A stretch of DNA of 64,000 nucleotides from assembly GCA_019321725.1 (NCBI GenBank), contig CM033111.1:248001-312000 (forward strand), written 5' to 3'. Of this stretch, positions 1 through 12,084 are shown piece by piece. Numbering within the stretch: position 1 is the first letter of the stretch; each line of letters opens with the position of its first letter. The position numbers and the translations under genes are program-made. Under the pieces are notes generated by a model that did no database searches, was not told the origin of the DNA, and worked only from the letters and a program-made list of their open reading frames with translations. This DNA comes from Paulownia fortunei (taxonomy: Eukaryota; Streptophyta; Magnoliopsida; Lamiales; Paulowniaceae).

Positions 1-529
1 ACGTTGGAATTCTGTAAAATCCCTGATCCAAAACCACTAAAAGAAGGCCAAACCCCCATTGATCTGCCAAGCATATCTTCTCCAATCATAGACAAATTAG
101 CCCTGAGTCCCATTCCTGGCACAGTTTCACTCAATCTAGAATACAAACCAGATGAAACAGAGCTCCCCTGTTCAGAAACAGAGGCCCCTGCAGCTGTTAT
201 AGCGGAAGCAGGAATAGTTCCAGTGCCCGTTGCAGCAATAATTGAAGGCTCAGCCTGTTGCAAAAGCCACTGAATGGTTTCACCATCGGTCTTGTGGCCC
301 AACTCTCTTGTCAACTGAAATATCCTTGCTGCAGAAAGTGCTGGAATCCTTATTCTTCTTCCTCTGCCTTCAACTTTCTTGTGCCTGTCTTTGTTTGAAC
401 TCCTCTTGGGGCTAATTGCCTCTTCTTATTATCATCTTCTAGCTTGCCTAGTGCCATGTTTGGTTGTGAAAAACTGGTGGGCACATCTTGAGGTATCTTC
501 TGCTGATGCTTCGAGGACTTGCGTTCCAT
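1..529 (-). CDS. TCP20: Class I TCP transcription factor (TCP20/PCF-like), 5' part, frame broken by one base
   Basis: Class I (PCF) TCP factors bind GCCCAC-type sites through a non-canonical basic helix-loop-helix and regulate growth and cell-cycle genes in the nucleus. Read on the minus strand, an ATG at 529 opens [10 protein letters not shown] and runs about 40 residues to a QLAP motif. The TCP domain then follows in a different frame: [20 protein letters not shown] (basic region), then [40 protein letters not shown] and a [12 protein letters not shown] tail, open to the window edge. The frames would join if the four-G run at 408-411 (plus strand) had five Gs. The domain is otherwise clean, with no stop to position 1, so I favour a sequence error over a pseudogene. 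TCP20 is the closest type I recognise; TCP6-like is possible. The 3' half of the gene lies outside the window. Confidence 0.85.
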
Positions 530-3338
530 GAGAAGAGCCGAGAAATGGGGCCTCTTGATTGATGAAGGGGACATGTAAAAGTCCCAGACTTTGATCAATT
601 TTCACTGTGATTTCGTCAATATTAATTCTTTGCGTGTTTTTTACTGGGAAGAATGATTAGTTTGATGATTTACTGCTGGAAGAAATGGCATATCAGGGGC
701 CTTTCTTTTTCTTCAGTTATTATTATTATTATTATTATTATTATTTGTTTCTTGTCTTGATCCATCAATCCTGGATATTAATTTTGAAAATGAGTAGAAA
801 ATTGACAATATTATTGTCATGCTTGAACTGTGAACCTCAGTAAATCAAAAAGGGATTTTTATTTGTCCTGTGATCAGTTACATGTCATCAAGAATCTTGC
901 ATTATTTAGATGAGGATAGAATAGTGTAGTTCGTATAATATGTACGCTACTGCAATTCCTGTTCCCGTAAAATCTGATGCACAAGTGTACGTTCAGAAAT
1001 GATGGGTATAACCAATGATTTGTTGAATACTCTTTATCTTATCCCATTTACCTTCTTATTCATTCGTTTGCTTAATGTGGTTAAATTGTTTGCAACTAGT
1101 ACTTTTCTTTTTTTCTTTTTTAATTATTTTTTCTTTTCTTTTCTTCAAATGATGATTTTGCTTCGGCTTTCAATGATATATATATCCGTTCCCATTGCTG
1201 CTCGAGAGCCTTGTTCTTGATATCGAAAATTGACAACAATTGTGCTCAAGCTTGGTGGTATTTATCAAGGGTTCGGCATATCATCTTCATGATTAAAGCC
1301 ACTTTGCAAATCCCCTTTTTTGGTGAGAAGATGACTTTTTACAGGCTTGTTAGCTCAATAGAGGCAACAAGCAGAAGCTAAGTTTCAAACTAACTTAACC
1401 ACGAAAGAACCTTGAGGTTTAAGGAAAGACCCTCCAAGAGATGATTACATCGTCCATCAACCTAACCCATCATAATTGGGATTTTGTTGTTTTCTTTAAA
1501 GCAGATAATTTTTTTTGTGGCCAATCATTTAACAATTCACTACCAGTCTTCCTGAAAATGCAGGGCAACATGAAAAAGGATGTCTTTATTTCCAGTCTCA
1601 TAAATGTAATAGTATTAGATTTACATGCTTGCATACTCGTTGAACAGAAATGATGGCTTGAAATTTTCAAGAGTAATAAGTAGTAAATAATAATGCTTCC
1701 TCATGCCTTAAGACTCAAGTGCTATCGTTGCCGTTTTGTCTGTAGCATGTAGCTATCTTCTGTTCCACAGGTATAATATGTGTGCACTATTATAGTAACA
1801 GAAACAATATGCCCAATTAAGAAAGGCGGATAACTAACTACTTTTTTGTAAAAGAAAAAACTACGATGATGAAGTTAGTAGTAGTAGTAGTAGCGCCCCT
1901 AAAGTAGTTATACTCCTAAAGTAGCTTACATACATATACATACATATACAGATATGTATTTCATCTGATATCTTTTCAGATATTTCAGTGGATTTCTTGA
2001 GATATTTTTGTGTATTATTATTATTAGTAGTAGTAGTTGATAACACATTGGTAGGTGGCCGTGATGATCGGTTTTTGTGTCGCCTTGTGTGAGATGTTGC
2101 CCAGCTTCAAGACATATGGGGACCCCTTTAAAGCAAAGTTGTTGACATATCATTTGGTGTCACTTGAATTCAAAGTTTTTTCATTAAAAAAAAAAAGAAA
2201 AAAAAAAGGGATTTTGGGTTGGGGGGTGGAGGGTTAGGTATAGAAGCCCATTTTTTCCAAAACGCATGAAGGCTCAATCAATTTTAAAGTTGTTTTAATT
2301 GAATATCCTGAATTTTCTTTGACAAGCTTTTGGAGTGAGAATGGTTGAAAATTTGCACATAACTCAAGCCGTTTGTATTGACTTTTCTTTCAGCCTCCAA
2401 AAAAGCCTCAGGCAAAGTAAAAATGTACCAGTAGTACTAGTGTGCCGTCAGGTGAAAATGAAATAATAGTATAATGTATAGTTGGTATACTGATCTGGTT
2501 CCTGAACGAAACAATCAGGTCAAACTCCTAGTTATGGATACATTTAAAAAATATTCAAGCTTAAATAGACTAGATTGAAATAGTTATGGGTACCAAACAA
2601 TATTCAAATAACCCTTTAAAAATATTCAAGCTTGACAACGCCAACTTCGTAAAACCCTGGCTTGGTCAGTCTTACACTCTTACGGAACTATATACATAAG
2701 CACAGGTAAAGACAATCCAACAAGTTTTGCCCATGAGCACTCTGATCCTGGCCCAGGATGGACTAAATTCCAGGTCAATACTCGACAATGATATTGCTTT
2801 CCAAAGATGGTAGATGGAGATACATATACTGCACTTGTTCATCCTGAAGCTAAAAAAATGGCCCAGCTGGAAATTTAAAATATTCCCAAGAAGAAACAGT
2901 AATGCAGAAATAGAATTACACCTTTTTATGTTCCTTTTGCAATTATAATATATCCAGAACCACTTTTCTTTTGGAATTCAAGTAGTTGCATCATATTACA
3001 TAGCTACATATAGTTTATACCATATAAAATTTCCTACATTTTTCAAGGAAATGGTTACATTCATTAACAACCATAATCAAATGATTCAATCTACATTATT
3101 TGTCCTAAACTAAAACAAAGAGTAAAAATAATACAAGAAAATCACGACCCTGCAGAAAATAATTCGCAAATGAAAAATGAACAGGTGACTGAATTGTCTG
3201 TCCACAAACTAGCCAACTGCTTTCCCGGGAATCTGGTCCAAGAACTGAAAGAATTTTATACCTCCGTGTCTCCCCTCCTGTAGATTTCAGATATATGAAC
3301 CAACAACTCCTTGGTTTCAGTTGGCAAAGACCTACATG
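530..3338. other. Intergenic, between TCP 5' side and G6PD 3' side
   Basis: I see no supported gene here. The TCP promoter should lie just above 529. The stretch holds a (TTA)n microsatellite at about 718-744, several T-rich tracts, an A-rich run at about 2186-2207 followed by a G-rich run (2208-2233), and AT-rich filler. The 3' untranslated region of the G6PD gene should fall immediately below 3339. Short open frames in both strands here are low-complexity and match nothing I recognise. Confidence 0.7.
718..744. repeat. (TTA)n microsatellite
   Basis: About nine uninterrupted TTA units lie upstream of the TCP gene. A second, shorter trinucleotide cluster (AGT/ATT) lies near 1873-1894 and 2017-2037. 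Confidence 0.9.
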
Positions 3339-6300
3339 TTATTCATCAACCCCAAGATCACCCCATTTAACATTGTATCTGGCCGCAAGGTAATGGGCCC
3401 CAACTGGACCTCGACTTCCATAAGGATAATACTCCGGGATTATTTTCTTTTTTTCAAGCTCCTTTAATACAGGGGTGAAGAGTGCCCAAGCAGCATCTAA
3501 CTCGTCACTCCTGATGAAGAGTCTCCTTTCACCTTCAATGGCATCGAGAAGAAGTCTCTCATACGCATCAGGTATCTCCTTGGAGTATCTACAGAACACA
3601 GAAGAATAAGTCACGGCCAATCACATATTCTATACCTCCAAGAATGTTGTTATTGCCAAAACCAAAACCAGAACTAACATTCAGAAAAGTATTTTTAGCC
3701 TCTAACAGTTATCCTGTAGCACTGACCAAACTACAATTAGCATATATGAAACGAGTCAGATAAAGGTACTTATTGTTCAAACAAGAAAATAAAAGCTACT
3801 TTGAACTAGCTCAGACACTACTAACACGCAAGCCAATTCAGAACAGCATATCAAAAAAGGGAGCACTTGGCTTAATCAACTAATAGAGCAACCAACTACC
3901 AACACTATAGCACATATATTGGCATCATGATGAGCTAATAATATGCTGACTATGAAAATACTTCTCCAGAGAAACTCTCCCAGTTTTTAGGGTAGCTTTT
4001 GCAAGATGACAGACTTATTGCTGTGGTTAATGCAAGTCAAACAGTATTCAGTAATATCTATTCCAAGAAATTCCGTCTACTCATCTCCTATTTCCAATAT
4101 GGAAACTACACCTTTATGCAATTTTAGAACTGAAGCATTAAGTATCAGAATTGTTGGACTCAATCACCACTGACCAAATAAAGATAGAACCAAAATATCA
4201 TCTTTAATGCTTTAGGTGTAAACAGCCTAATCCATAACTCAGCTTATTTTCTAATTTGTAATCCCAAGTTATGAATCTTGGAGAAATTGATCGATTAGCA
4301 CAAAATCCATTTAAGACTTGTTATAATATACTTTTTGAAGAATGACAACATGATATACATGATCTAATCCTAATTCTCACACTTGACGGATTCTTTTGAA
4401 CAATTATGTACCATAGCAAATCACCTTGTGCGGGCATAGTTATCTCTGTGACAAATCATTCCACGGACTATGAGTTTGGCAGGCATTAAAATGAATATTT
4501 CTCATCAATACCTTGCTTTATATAGAAGATTAAGATTACTTCGGTCCAATCTCATTCCCAATCCAGGGACTTTGTTATTAATCTTCAGATAAATAGCTTC
4601 ATCAGGCTGAACGCGGATTACAAGCTCATTTGTCGCTTGGTCGAGATCAGTCCCAAAGTTTCGATTGTATAAATTACCAGGAACATGTCTAAACTGCACC
4701 CTTATCTCAGCCCTGAAAAGGGTAGCACCTAAAGTATGAGCATTTTTTTGGTAAGGCGTAGAAGAAACGTTTACAAAATGACAAATCCTGAGAAGATAAA
4801 ACAAGCAAACCACACTGTCTGTGTTTGGATTTTGCTAACCTCCTATTATGTAAAGCTTTTCCGGCTTTCATTAGAAAAGGCACCCCATCCCATCTTGCAT
4901 TATCTATGAATAGTGCAGCGGCAGCAAAAGTTGGGGTTAAACTGTCTTTGGGAACAGTTTTGTCATCTGTATATCCTGGGTACGCGACACCTCCTTTTGT
5001 GTGACTCTTGTACTGTCCTATGACCACATCATCAACCCCTAAAGGTCTCATCGAGCGCAAAACTTTAACCTGTTATCCATTAAGAATTAGTTATTTTCTT
5101 CAGAAGAAGACAACAATATATGCAATAAAGAGTTACACACAGAGAGAACCTTTTCGTTTCTGATATCTTCTGCATCCAAACTGACAGGTGTTTCCATGGC
5201 AAAGAGGGCCAGTATTTGTAGCAGATGATTCTGCATTATGTCTCTTATTATTCCATAGTGGTCAAAGTAACTGGAGCAACGCAGAAAATGATTAACAAGC
5301 AAAGTTTTAAAGACTCATCAGGACTTGTTTAATGTCAAATTGACAAGACAAATTACCCTCCCCTTCCTTCAGTGCCGAAGTCCTCAGAGAATATCAGTTG
5401 AACATTCCTTATATACTGTCTTGACCATAAGGGTTCAAAAATAAGATTGGAGAAGCGGAGGACAGAAAGATTCTCTACCAACTCCTTTCCTAGATAGTGA
5501 TCTATCCTGTAAGGAGCATCACAAATGAAAACTGTCGGTCAAATACTAGCTGGTCCCTCGACTAATTTCATTGTCCCAGTAAGGAAACACAGTTACGTAC
5601 AGATGAAATTAACGTACCTGAAAATTTGATCCTCCTCCAAGTATTGCTTAAGAGCTTTAGTCAAAGCAGCTGAGGATTCAGAATCCCGGCCAAATGGTTT
5701 CTCAACAATGACCCTAGTCCAGCCAACAGAAGCAGAAGCAGAGAGACTGGCACATTTCACAGCATCTACGAATATATTCGGTGGGATGGATAAGTAAAAA
5801 AGTCGATTCGAGACCCGACCAGCCTACAGAAGCCAATCATCATTAGATCTATAATCATAAATAATGGGTTTTCCAGCCCCACAAAAATGTCCCATCTCAC
5901 ATGGAATTTGCAAACCACCAGAGAGTTATATATGTAAATGAAGTTCTGCTCGATATGCAATAAGAAAGCCAACAAAATAGGTGCTCATAAACACGATAAA
6001 AATTCTGCCTGCATCGAGCCTATAACGATAAATTTCCATTAACCCTAGCTCTCAATATTGGTACCAAAAAATGGAAGAAAAGTCTGCAATTCCTTTTATG
6101 ATCATATATGTTGGTGCAAGTTTAAAGAAACAGTTGTATTTATGCATCATAATCACTTTAACAATTGAACTAGGGGCATAGTGGCAAATTTCAACGTATA
6201 TACTTGCAGGTCTCTTAAAAAATGAAACAAGCAAATAAAAAGACGCAATTTATTTATTCTACATAGAATCATCTTAAGGAATATAGCAAAAAGATATTGC

Positions 6301-7891
6301 CAGAATTCAATATGAAAATGAACTCCAATGTAAGCACATCACATTACCTTCTACTCATAAATTAGAATACAAGCAAAAGAATTAGAAACTATCTCTACTG
6401 ATTACCTCATGCTCCCTGAGTTTTTTATCAAGCTCCACAAAATTCTCCTGGGAATCATATTGGCCAGAGTGGTAGAAACATCTTTTAAGGAACTGCTCCA
6501 TTTTTTCAGCACAATTTTCCCTGAATAGAAGTTAGAAATCCTAAAATCATTACTCAAAGAATTTACCCCACAAATAAGTGCAGTAAATACCTAAAACTAA
6601 AACTCAAAATAGAAGAAGGTGCAACATGTGTACAAGTACAATCATCAACAGGGGGGCAGCATCAATCACCTCTTGTCAATTCTGCAAGTCAGAGTCTTGC
6701 TAACCATATTTCTTAGTTCTGCATCTGTCATCTTACTACGGGCATAACCAAAGATAGTGAAGTGCTGCAACCAATAAAACAATTAACATTCATCCATTTG
6801 GTAGAAATCAAGCACCATGCACATTAGTGATTAGAGACAGAAAAATTCAAATACTTAAGTTGTTTGGTTTTATAACGTGTTTCTAATATAATCCTTTTTA
6901 CGAGCAAAGTGAGACCTCATAGGATAGATTTGAAGCAGACCTCAGGAAGGCAATCCTCATAGTAAAGTGCAAAAAGAGCAGGAAATATCTTCTTCTTGGC
7001 AAGGTCCCCAGAGGCCCCTACAACAGTAATGCTGACAGTTGATTTATCATCATTTACATCCAAATTAATTGGCTTTTCGTGCTCCTCTGGCGGGGTAACT
7101 GACAGCAACCCTTCTTTCAATTTCTTCCGAGGAGCTTCATTTTCCATCCCAGCCACTGTAGCGGCCAAAGCACCTAAAAATTGTTCATTTAGATATGACA
7201 ACTCAAATGTGAGTACATCAGGTTACAGATTACACAACACTGACGGAAAAACAAATTTGAGGATAGCAATGCACCGCATGTAGTCACTAAATTAAATGGA
7301 AACCAACAAAAAGAGACATAATTTCTAGAAGTTTACATCTGTTGATGTAAAGTGGGAAAGAAAAACACAATCAAGTTCAATGGAAGCCAAATGCTCAAAT
7401 TTTACAGAATTCGATATAAAAATCTAGGCTTTTCCCTTTTCTTGGGTTTTGACTTCCAGCTTCTTCAATTTACATGAAATTGAAAATAGCTCAATCATCA
7501 TTTCCGGAAATTTGTAACAAAAGCGCAAAAAAAATAAAATAAAATAAAATAAAGCCATTAAAGTAAATCTAAAACAACAAAAAAGAGAATCAGAATCCCA
7601 CTAAGCTCATAGAGCACACAAACAATCAAACACGAAGATTTTGCATCAGTACATCATGAAAAAAGCAAAATGAGAGGGTCAAAAAGTAAAACTAACCATC
7701 TTGCATGAGAATCACATTGGAAAAAGGGTTGCGCTTGGATTGCAAAGAAACATTTTTCGAGCCCAATCTTTTCTTAGGAGAAATCACAGGAAATGGAAAT
7801 TTTTGTGATGTTGATGAAACCCAATAGAAGATGAATTGGAATAAGCTGATGACGAAGAACAACAGTGACTAAATGAAGAGATTGCAGCCAT
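3339..7891 (-). CDS. G6PD: Glucose-6-phosphate dehydrogenase, chloroplast P2-type, 10 exons
   Basis: Oxidises glucose-6-phosphate to 6-phosphogluconolactone with NADP+, the first step of the oxidative pentose phosphate pathway in plastids. Exons on the minus strand: 7891-7697, 7173-6941, 6764-6670, 6520-6406, 5823-5618, 5506-5357, 5270-5150, 5069-4840, 4712-4512, 3588-3339, all bounded by GT-AG. Residue 1 on is a Ser-rich transit peptide ([15 protein letters not shown]); [10 protein letters not shown] at about 117-126 is the NADP-binding loop; RIDHYLGKE at about 282-290 is the active-site signature; the end is GDLGVDE. Cys residues about 170 and 178 (TCRIDKRENC, spanning exons 3/4) have the spacing of the known redox-regulated pair of plastid isoforms. 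The summed exons are 1796 bp, one short of 599 codons: exon 1 needs one more base near 7789-7790 to run from KNFHF into [10 protein letters not shown]. Without it exon 1 stops early. Confidence 0.95.
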
Positions 7892-10800
7892 GTTCTCAAA
7901 CTCAATTCCTCCCAAATTCTGTTAAAACAGGATTATTTGTTGTATGTTTTGAATGATTGAATAGCAATGAATCTTATATATCTAAAAAGAACATGCAATA
8001 TGAGAAAAAGGAAGAGTTTGAGAGGACTTGGGAAATGTCGAGAGGGTTAGGCTCTTGAGATCTCCGAAAGGCTGCTTTTTTCTGTGTAGTTTTGGTGTAT
8101 GGGCTTCGCCATTCTTTGAATATGAAGAGGGCTGCTGCCAATTGGAATATAAATATGACAGCTTAATGGAATTTTGTTATTTTTAATTACTGGTATAATG
8201 TTTAATTAGTCCCTAGTTGACAAATTGTATTAATTTCTTTTAAGCCAGAGTTTTGGGCTCAATGACCAACCAATTTTCAATGGATTGAGTCAGTTTGATG
8301 ATTTGGAATTTGAAAATGATTTTCTTCAATATTTTATCTCATCCAGAAATTCAATTCTCAGGTGTGTGCATAGATTTAGAATATAAATTATAATTTATTG
8401 ACTATAATTGATTATTTTGGGACTTGGCTTTTTTTCCCTATAAAATTTTGCGTGCGCCGTTCACATGCTAACTTGAATCTGGTGGTACTAGATGAAAAGA
8501 ATTAGGTGAAAATTTATAAAGGAAGAAAATTATATCTTCCCCTCTTTTCTTTTTTTGGGGTTGATGTAAAGGAATACAACTCATACTAACACGCAATCAA
8601 ACCTTACATGTTTCTATCTTTTGGTTGAGTTTTCAGTTATTATTATTTTGTCAGCAATGTTTTGGTTCAATCGTGACTATTTTAGACCAATTTATTCCAT
8701 TCCATAACTTATAGAGCTGCAAAAGGTTTTTAGGAATGTACTACACTTGATCTTAACATTTACTACCACTACTACATTGTTCACTGTTGTGGAGAAAGAT
8801 GAATTCAGAATTTGAGATGTTGACTCCTATTTTATGTCCTATGCAGTTGATATATATATATATATATATAATCATAGTAACATGTATACAAAAAAAAAAT
8901 GTGTTTCTATCAAAAACAAACAAATAATAATAAAAAAAAAAATGTGTCTCGTGACCCACGTAGATAAGAGACAACCAGGGGATGGCCGAGCAGATGCCTT
9001 CAACTTGCCCACCAAATAAGACAAACCTAAGGCCTCTTATGGGCTTTATTTGGTGGCATCAGCCATCCCTATTTGGGTCTAACCAACCACTCTTTAAGAG
9101 CATTGGCAGCCCAAAACAGAATAACAAAATTATTAAAGGAAATGTCAAAATGAAAATTTTCCTAATTTTGATTACATCTACATTTTGAATCCTTATCTTT
9201 TTTTTTTTAATCTAAATCAAAGTTGAGGTTTGTTCATCGTCCAATGAAAACTCTCCTCAAATATGGACTGATCTCAAATGTTAAATATCATACTAGTCAA
9301 CACTGATTTTTTTTATAAAGCTTTGAATCTGAAAAAAATGTAATTTGTTTTGAATTTTGACTTTATTAAAAAAAAAAAAAAAGAAAAATAAATAATGGTG
9401 CATAACGTGGCAAGGTGATGGACGGAAGGCAAAATAGAGATGCAAGATTCATGATAGTTCATTTAGAAATTACTTTTGTCCCCCAAGTTCCCGTTAAATA
9501 TATTTACCTTCTTCACTACGTAAGTATTGATATTTATTTATTTATTTATTTTACTCAACCAAATATAAAACAACATCCTGTCAAGTTTCAACAATTAATA
9601 TCACCATAATAGTCTAATATAAGTCTAACTTCGCACTCCACGTGACCAAGGAAAGATTGGGCAACAAACCAATATAGGGGCCCCACATTTAGAAACCCCA
9701 TGCAGAAGTAAAGACTTTGAAGTTTGGACTTTAGAGCAAAACCATCTAAAATACTAAACTTAAACTTAACAGCTCAAATACTAAAGCTGCTCTTTTATTC
9801 GTGGGAATGTGGTTAGAACAATAATATTGACACTTTTTGAAACTTCAAGTTGATTTTTCAATTTACTTGTATTAATAATGAAAGTCACTAAAAAGAAAAA
9901 AAGAAAAAGAAAAATTAGTGTTAGTGACACGATATGTTTACTGATAGCATAAGAATAATTATTAATAATAATAATATGATGTATTTTTATTTTGTCGTAA
10001 TAGTGATTTTCACAATTTTATTAATGATAAGTATTGTGTATAATTTCTTACTATTTAAAATTAATAATAGATGCACAGTTACAATAAAAGTTGTCTGTAT
10101 GACTGTTTTTGTGTGGCCGTATCACTAATTCTTAAATTATTATAGCTTAGATACTTTCTTTTATAACCATTAAGTTTGAAAAAATATCCTTTATAACATG
10201 CAAAGTGCAAACTGTCAATTATCGTGGCATTACGCCGTCCATTTTCATTTTCAATCAAATAAGCATAAATAAAATAATAATAATAATATTTAAGCTTGTA
10301 GAATTACTTGTTTGGGTATAATTTTGGGTTACAAGAGGCCAATAAGTTGAAAACTTACCAGTAACGTTGCTAATTAATATTCAGATACCACATTAGGATT
10401 TAATCATAGTGTTGAAAACTAGACCAGTTTAATTATCTATTATTTATTCTTTAGACGTACCCTAACACGCCACCAGGCACCAGCTAAGCAGGCCAGCCAA
10501 CAATCCCTATTTGGAGGCTACGACCGACCATTCACCTCTTTATTTTTTTAATTTTTTTGTTTGTATCTTCTATGCTAAGAAAAGAACGTTGTTGTGTGTC
10601 CGCAAACCCAATTGCCCTCCCCAAATAGTCAAAACAGTCACTCCACTGTGAAGGAAACGACTCCCTTTAGAAATTTATTTACTCATATATATATGTCCCT
10701 AATTCACAAATTAAAATATTTGCACAAGTAATTTAACTCTAAAATTTGTTTTCAGATCCTTTGTGTAATTAAAGTATTCTAGGGCGTTCCCATATATTGA

Positions 10801-11126
10801 ATATTGGCATATATAAGTATTCTAAGGTTATAAATAAGGATTTAACCCAATAATAATGTACTTCAACCCCATCTTTGATTTCTCCTTTGTTTGTTTGTTT
10901 TCTTTTTATTTGTAAAGGTTCCTAATTGGAAGCAACACGACTTGATTAATCTTTTTATTATTGATACCATTAAGTGTTAATATGGAAAATGTGTTGAAAT
11001 GCCAATGTAATAATTTATTGAAAATTAGGATAAAATGTAAATAGCAAGACAAACTCAGTGTATATTAGATCCATAATTAATGAGAGGTGTTATGAAATTA
11101 CCATATAAGAAACCAATAAGATGCAT
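7892..11126. other. Intergenic, between G6PD and the MULE
   Basis: No supported gene. The first part is the G6PD promoter and leader. The rest is AT-rich with a (TA)n run at about 8850-8870, A-rich tracts near 8889, 8933 and 9368, an AAT-rich patch near 9958-9975 and a small inverted repeat at about 9007-9052 (CCACCAAATAA against TTATTTGGTGG). A CCCTATTTGG-containing segment occurs near 9069 and again near 10506, suggesting an old small repeat. Confidence 0.65.
7973..7982 (-). promoter_or_regulatory. Putative TATA box of the G6PD gene
   Basis: On the minus strand TATATAAG lies about 85 bp above the G6PD start codon at 7891, a usual distance for a TATA box with a short leader. This is sequence resemblance only. 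Confidence 0.4.
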
Positions 11127-11136
11127 GCATATCTAC
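11127..11136 (+). repeat. Left target-site duplication of the MULE
   Basis: GCATATCTAC lies directly outside the left end of the inverted repeat. The identical 10-mer lies directly outside the right end at 18092-18101. A 9-11 bp duplication is the hallmark of Mutator-type insertion. Confidence 0.92.
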
Positions 11137-11243
11137 GACTAATTTAATTTAAAATAATAAATTAAAAAAATAATTAAACAAATACCGTAGTTGGTGGAGG
11201 GTTTAAAAAAATAAGTGAAAGTGCGTTTTGGAAGCGCGCTTTC
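11137..11243 (+). repeat. Left terminal inverted repeat of the MULE
   Basis: About 107 bp, pairing with 17985-18091 in reverse. It starts GACTAATTTAAT; the partner starts GAGTCAATTAAT. The outer 64 bp match at roughly two thirds of positions and the inner block (GTTTAA to GAAAG) is nearly identical. It ends with the first 27-nt palindromic unit. Confidence 0.88.
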
Positions 11244-11273
11244 ACAGGAAGCGCAATTAGAAGGCGCTGCTTC
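11217..11273. repeat. Left subterminal 27-nt palindromic units (2 copies)
   Basis: Unit L1 is 11217-11243 and unit L2 is 11247-11273, starts 30 bp apart. L1 has arms GAAAGTGCGT and GCGCGCTTTC around a 7-nt spacer (8 of 10 arm positions pair). L2 keeps a good left arm (GGAAGCGCAA) but a degraded right arm. The same unit occurs five times at the other end. Confidence 0.85.
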
Positions 11274-12084
11274 ATTTCCTCCGGCTTCCCCTTCCTCCTT
11301 TCCTCCCCTCCCCTCCCTCCCCTCTCCTTTCTTCTCCTTTCCTCTTCCCTTTCCCCCTCCCTCCCGCCCGCACCTCCTCCCCATTCCACCATTATTAAAC
11401 CTCCACCTTCCCCCCTCCTCACTTCCTCCATTTTCCCCACCCACCAATTTCCTCCATTCTTTTTCTCTCTCTCTTTCGGCCTTTCACTCGAGTTTTTGGT
11501 CAAATTTTATTTTTGTAATTTTTTCTTTCATTTGAATTCTCCCATTCCCGTTTATTTTCGCTTATTTCGGTAAGTAATATTGTTATTATTTTAAAAAAAA
11601 AAATAATTAAAAAAAAATACTAATTAACATTTATATGTTTTTGTTCAGCTTAGTACGCGATCTATTAAAATACGACGTAGATCATATTGTGCGTGTGATT
11701 TATAGGTATCATATTTCAATTATAATATATATATATATATATTATTGTAATAATTGTGAAGTAAATGTATTATTATATTGAAAAAATAGATTTGATTGTA
11801 TTGAAATGTGATTAATATTATTTTTTATAATGATACATGCAAGTATATTTTTAATAGGATATTTTATATGTGGAGAAGCTAATGTTTGCAATTTTGTTTT
11901 TTGTATATTATATTTGTTATTTGTTATTTGTTATTTGTTATTTGTTATTTGACTTGAAAATGTGAGTGAAAAATTATTGAACTATTTAGGGAATCTTTTT
12001 TACAACTATGATAATCTTAATTAAATATTATATTTTTGAAATTATTATTTAAAATAAAATATTAATATTTTTTTTGATGTAGTT
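11274..12084 (+). promoter_or_regulatory. MULE leader: pyrimidine tract and probable 5' intron
   Basis: From 11274 to about 11480 the plus strand is almost pure C/T with TCC and CCCT runs, which creates long meaningless frames on both strands. A good donor (CGGTAAGT) at 11570 and an acceptor (GATGTAG, ending 12082) just before the transposase ATG at 12085 suggest a 5'-leader intron of about 513 bp. The intron holds a (TA)n run near 11725-11742 and a tandem TTATTTG array at about 11913-11951. Confidence 0.6.

Noticed and set aside
11139..11535. Overlapping 100-110 codon frames on both strands in the MULE leader
   Set aside because: They arise from a C/T-only tract: the products are Pro/Ser/Phe or Gly/Glu/Arg runs without family resemblance.
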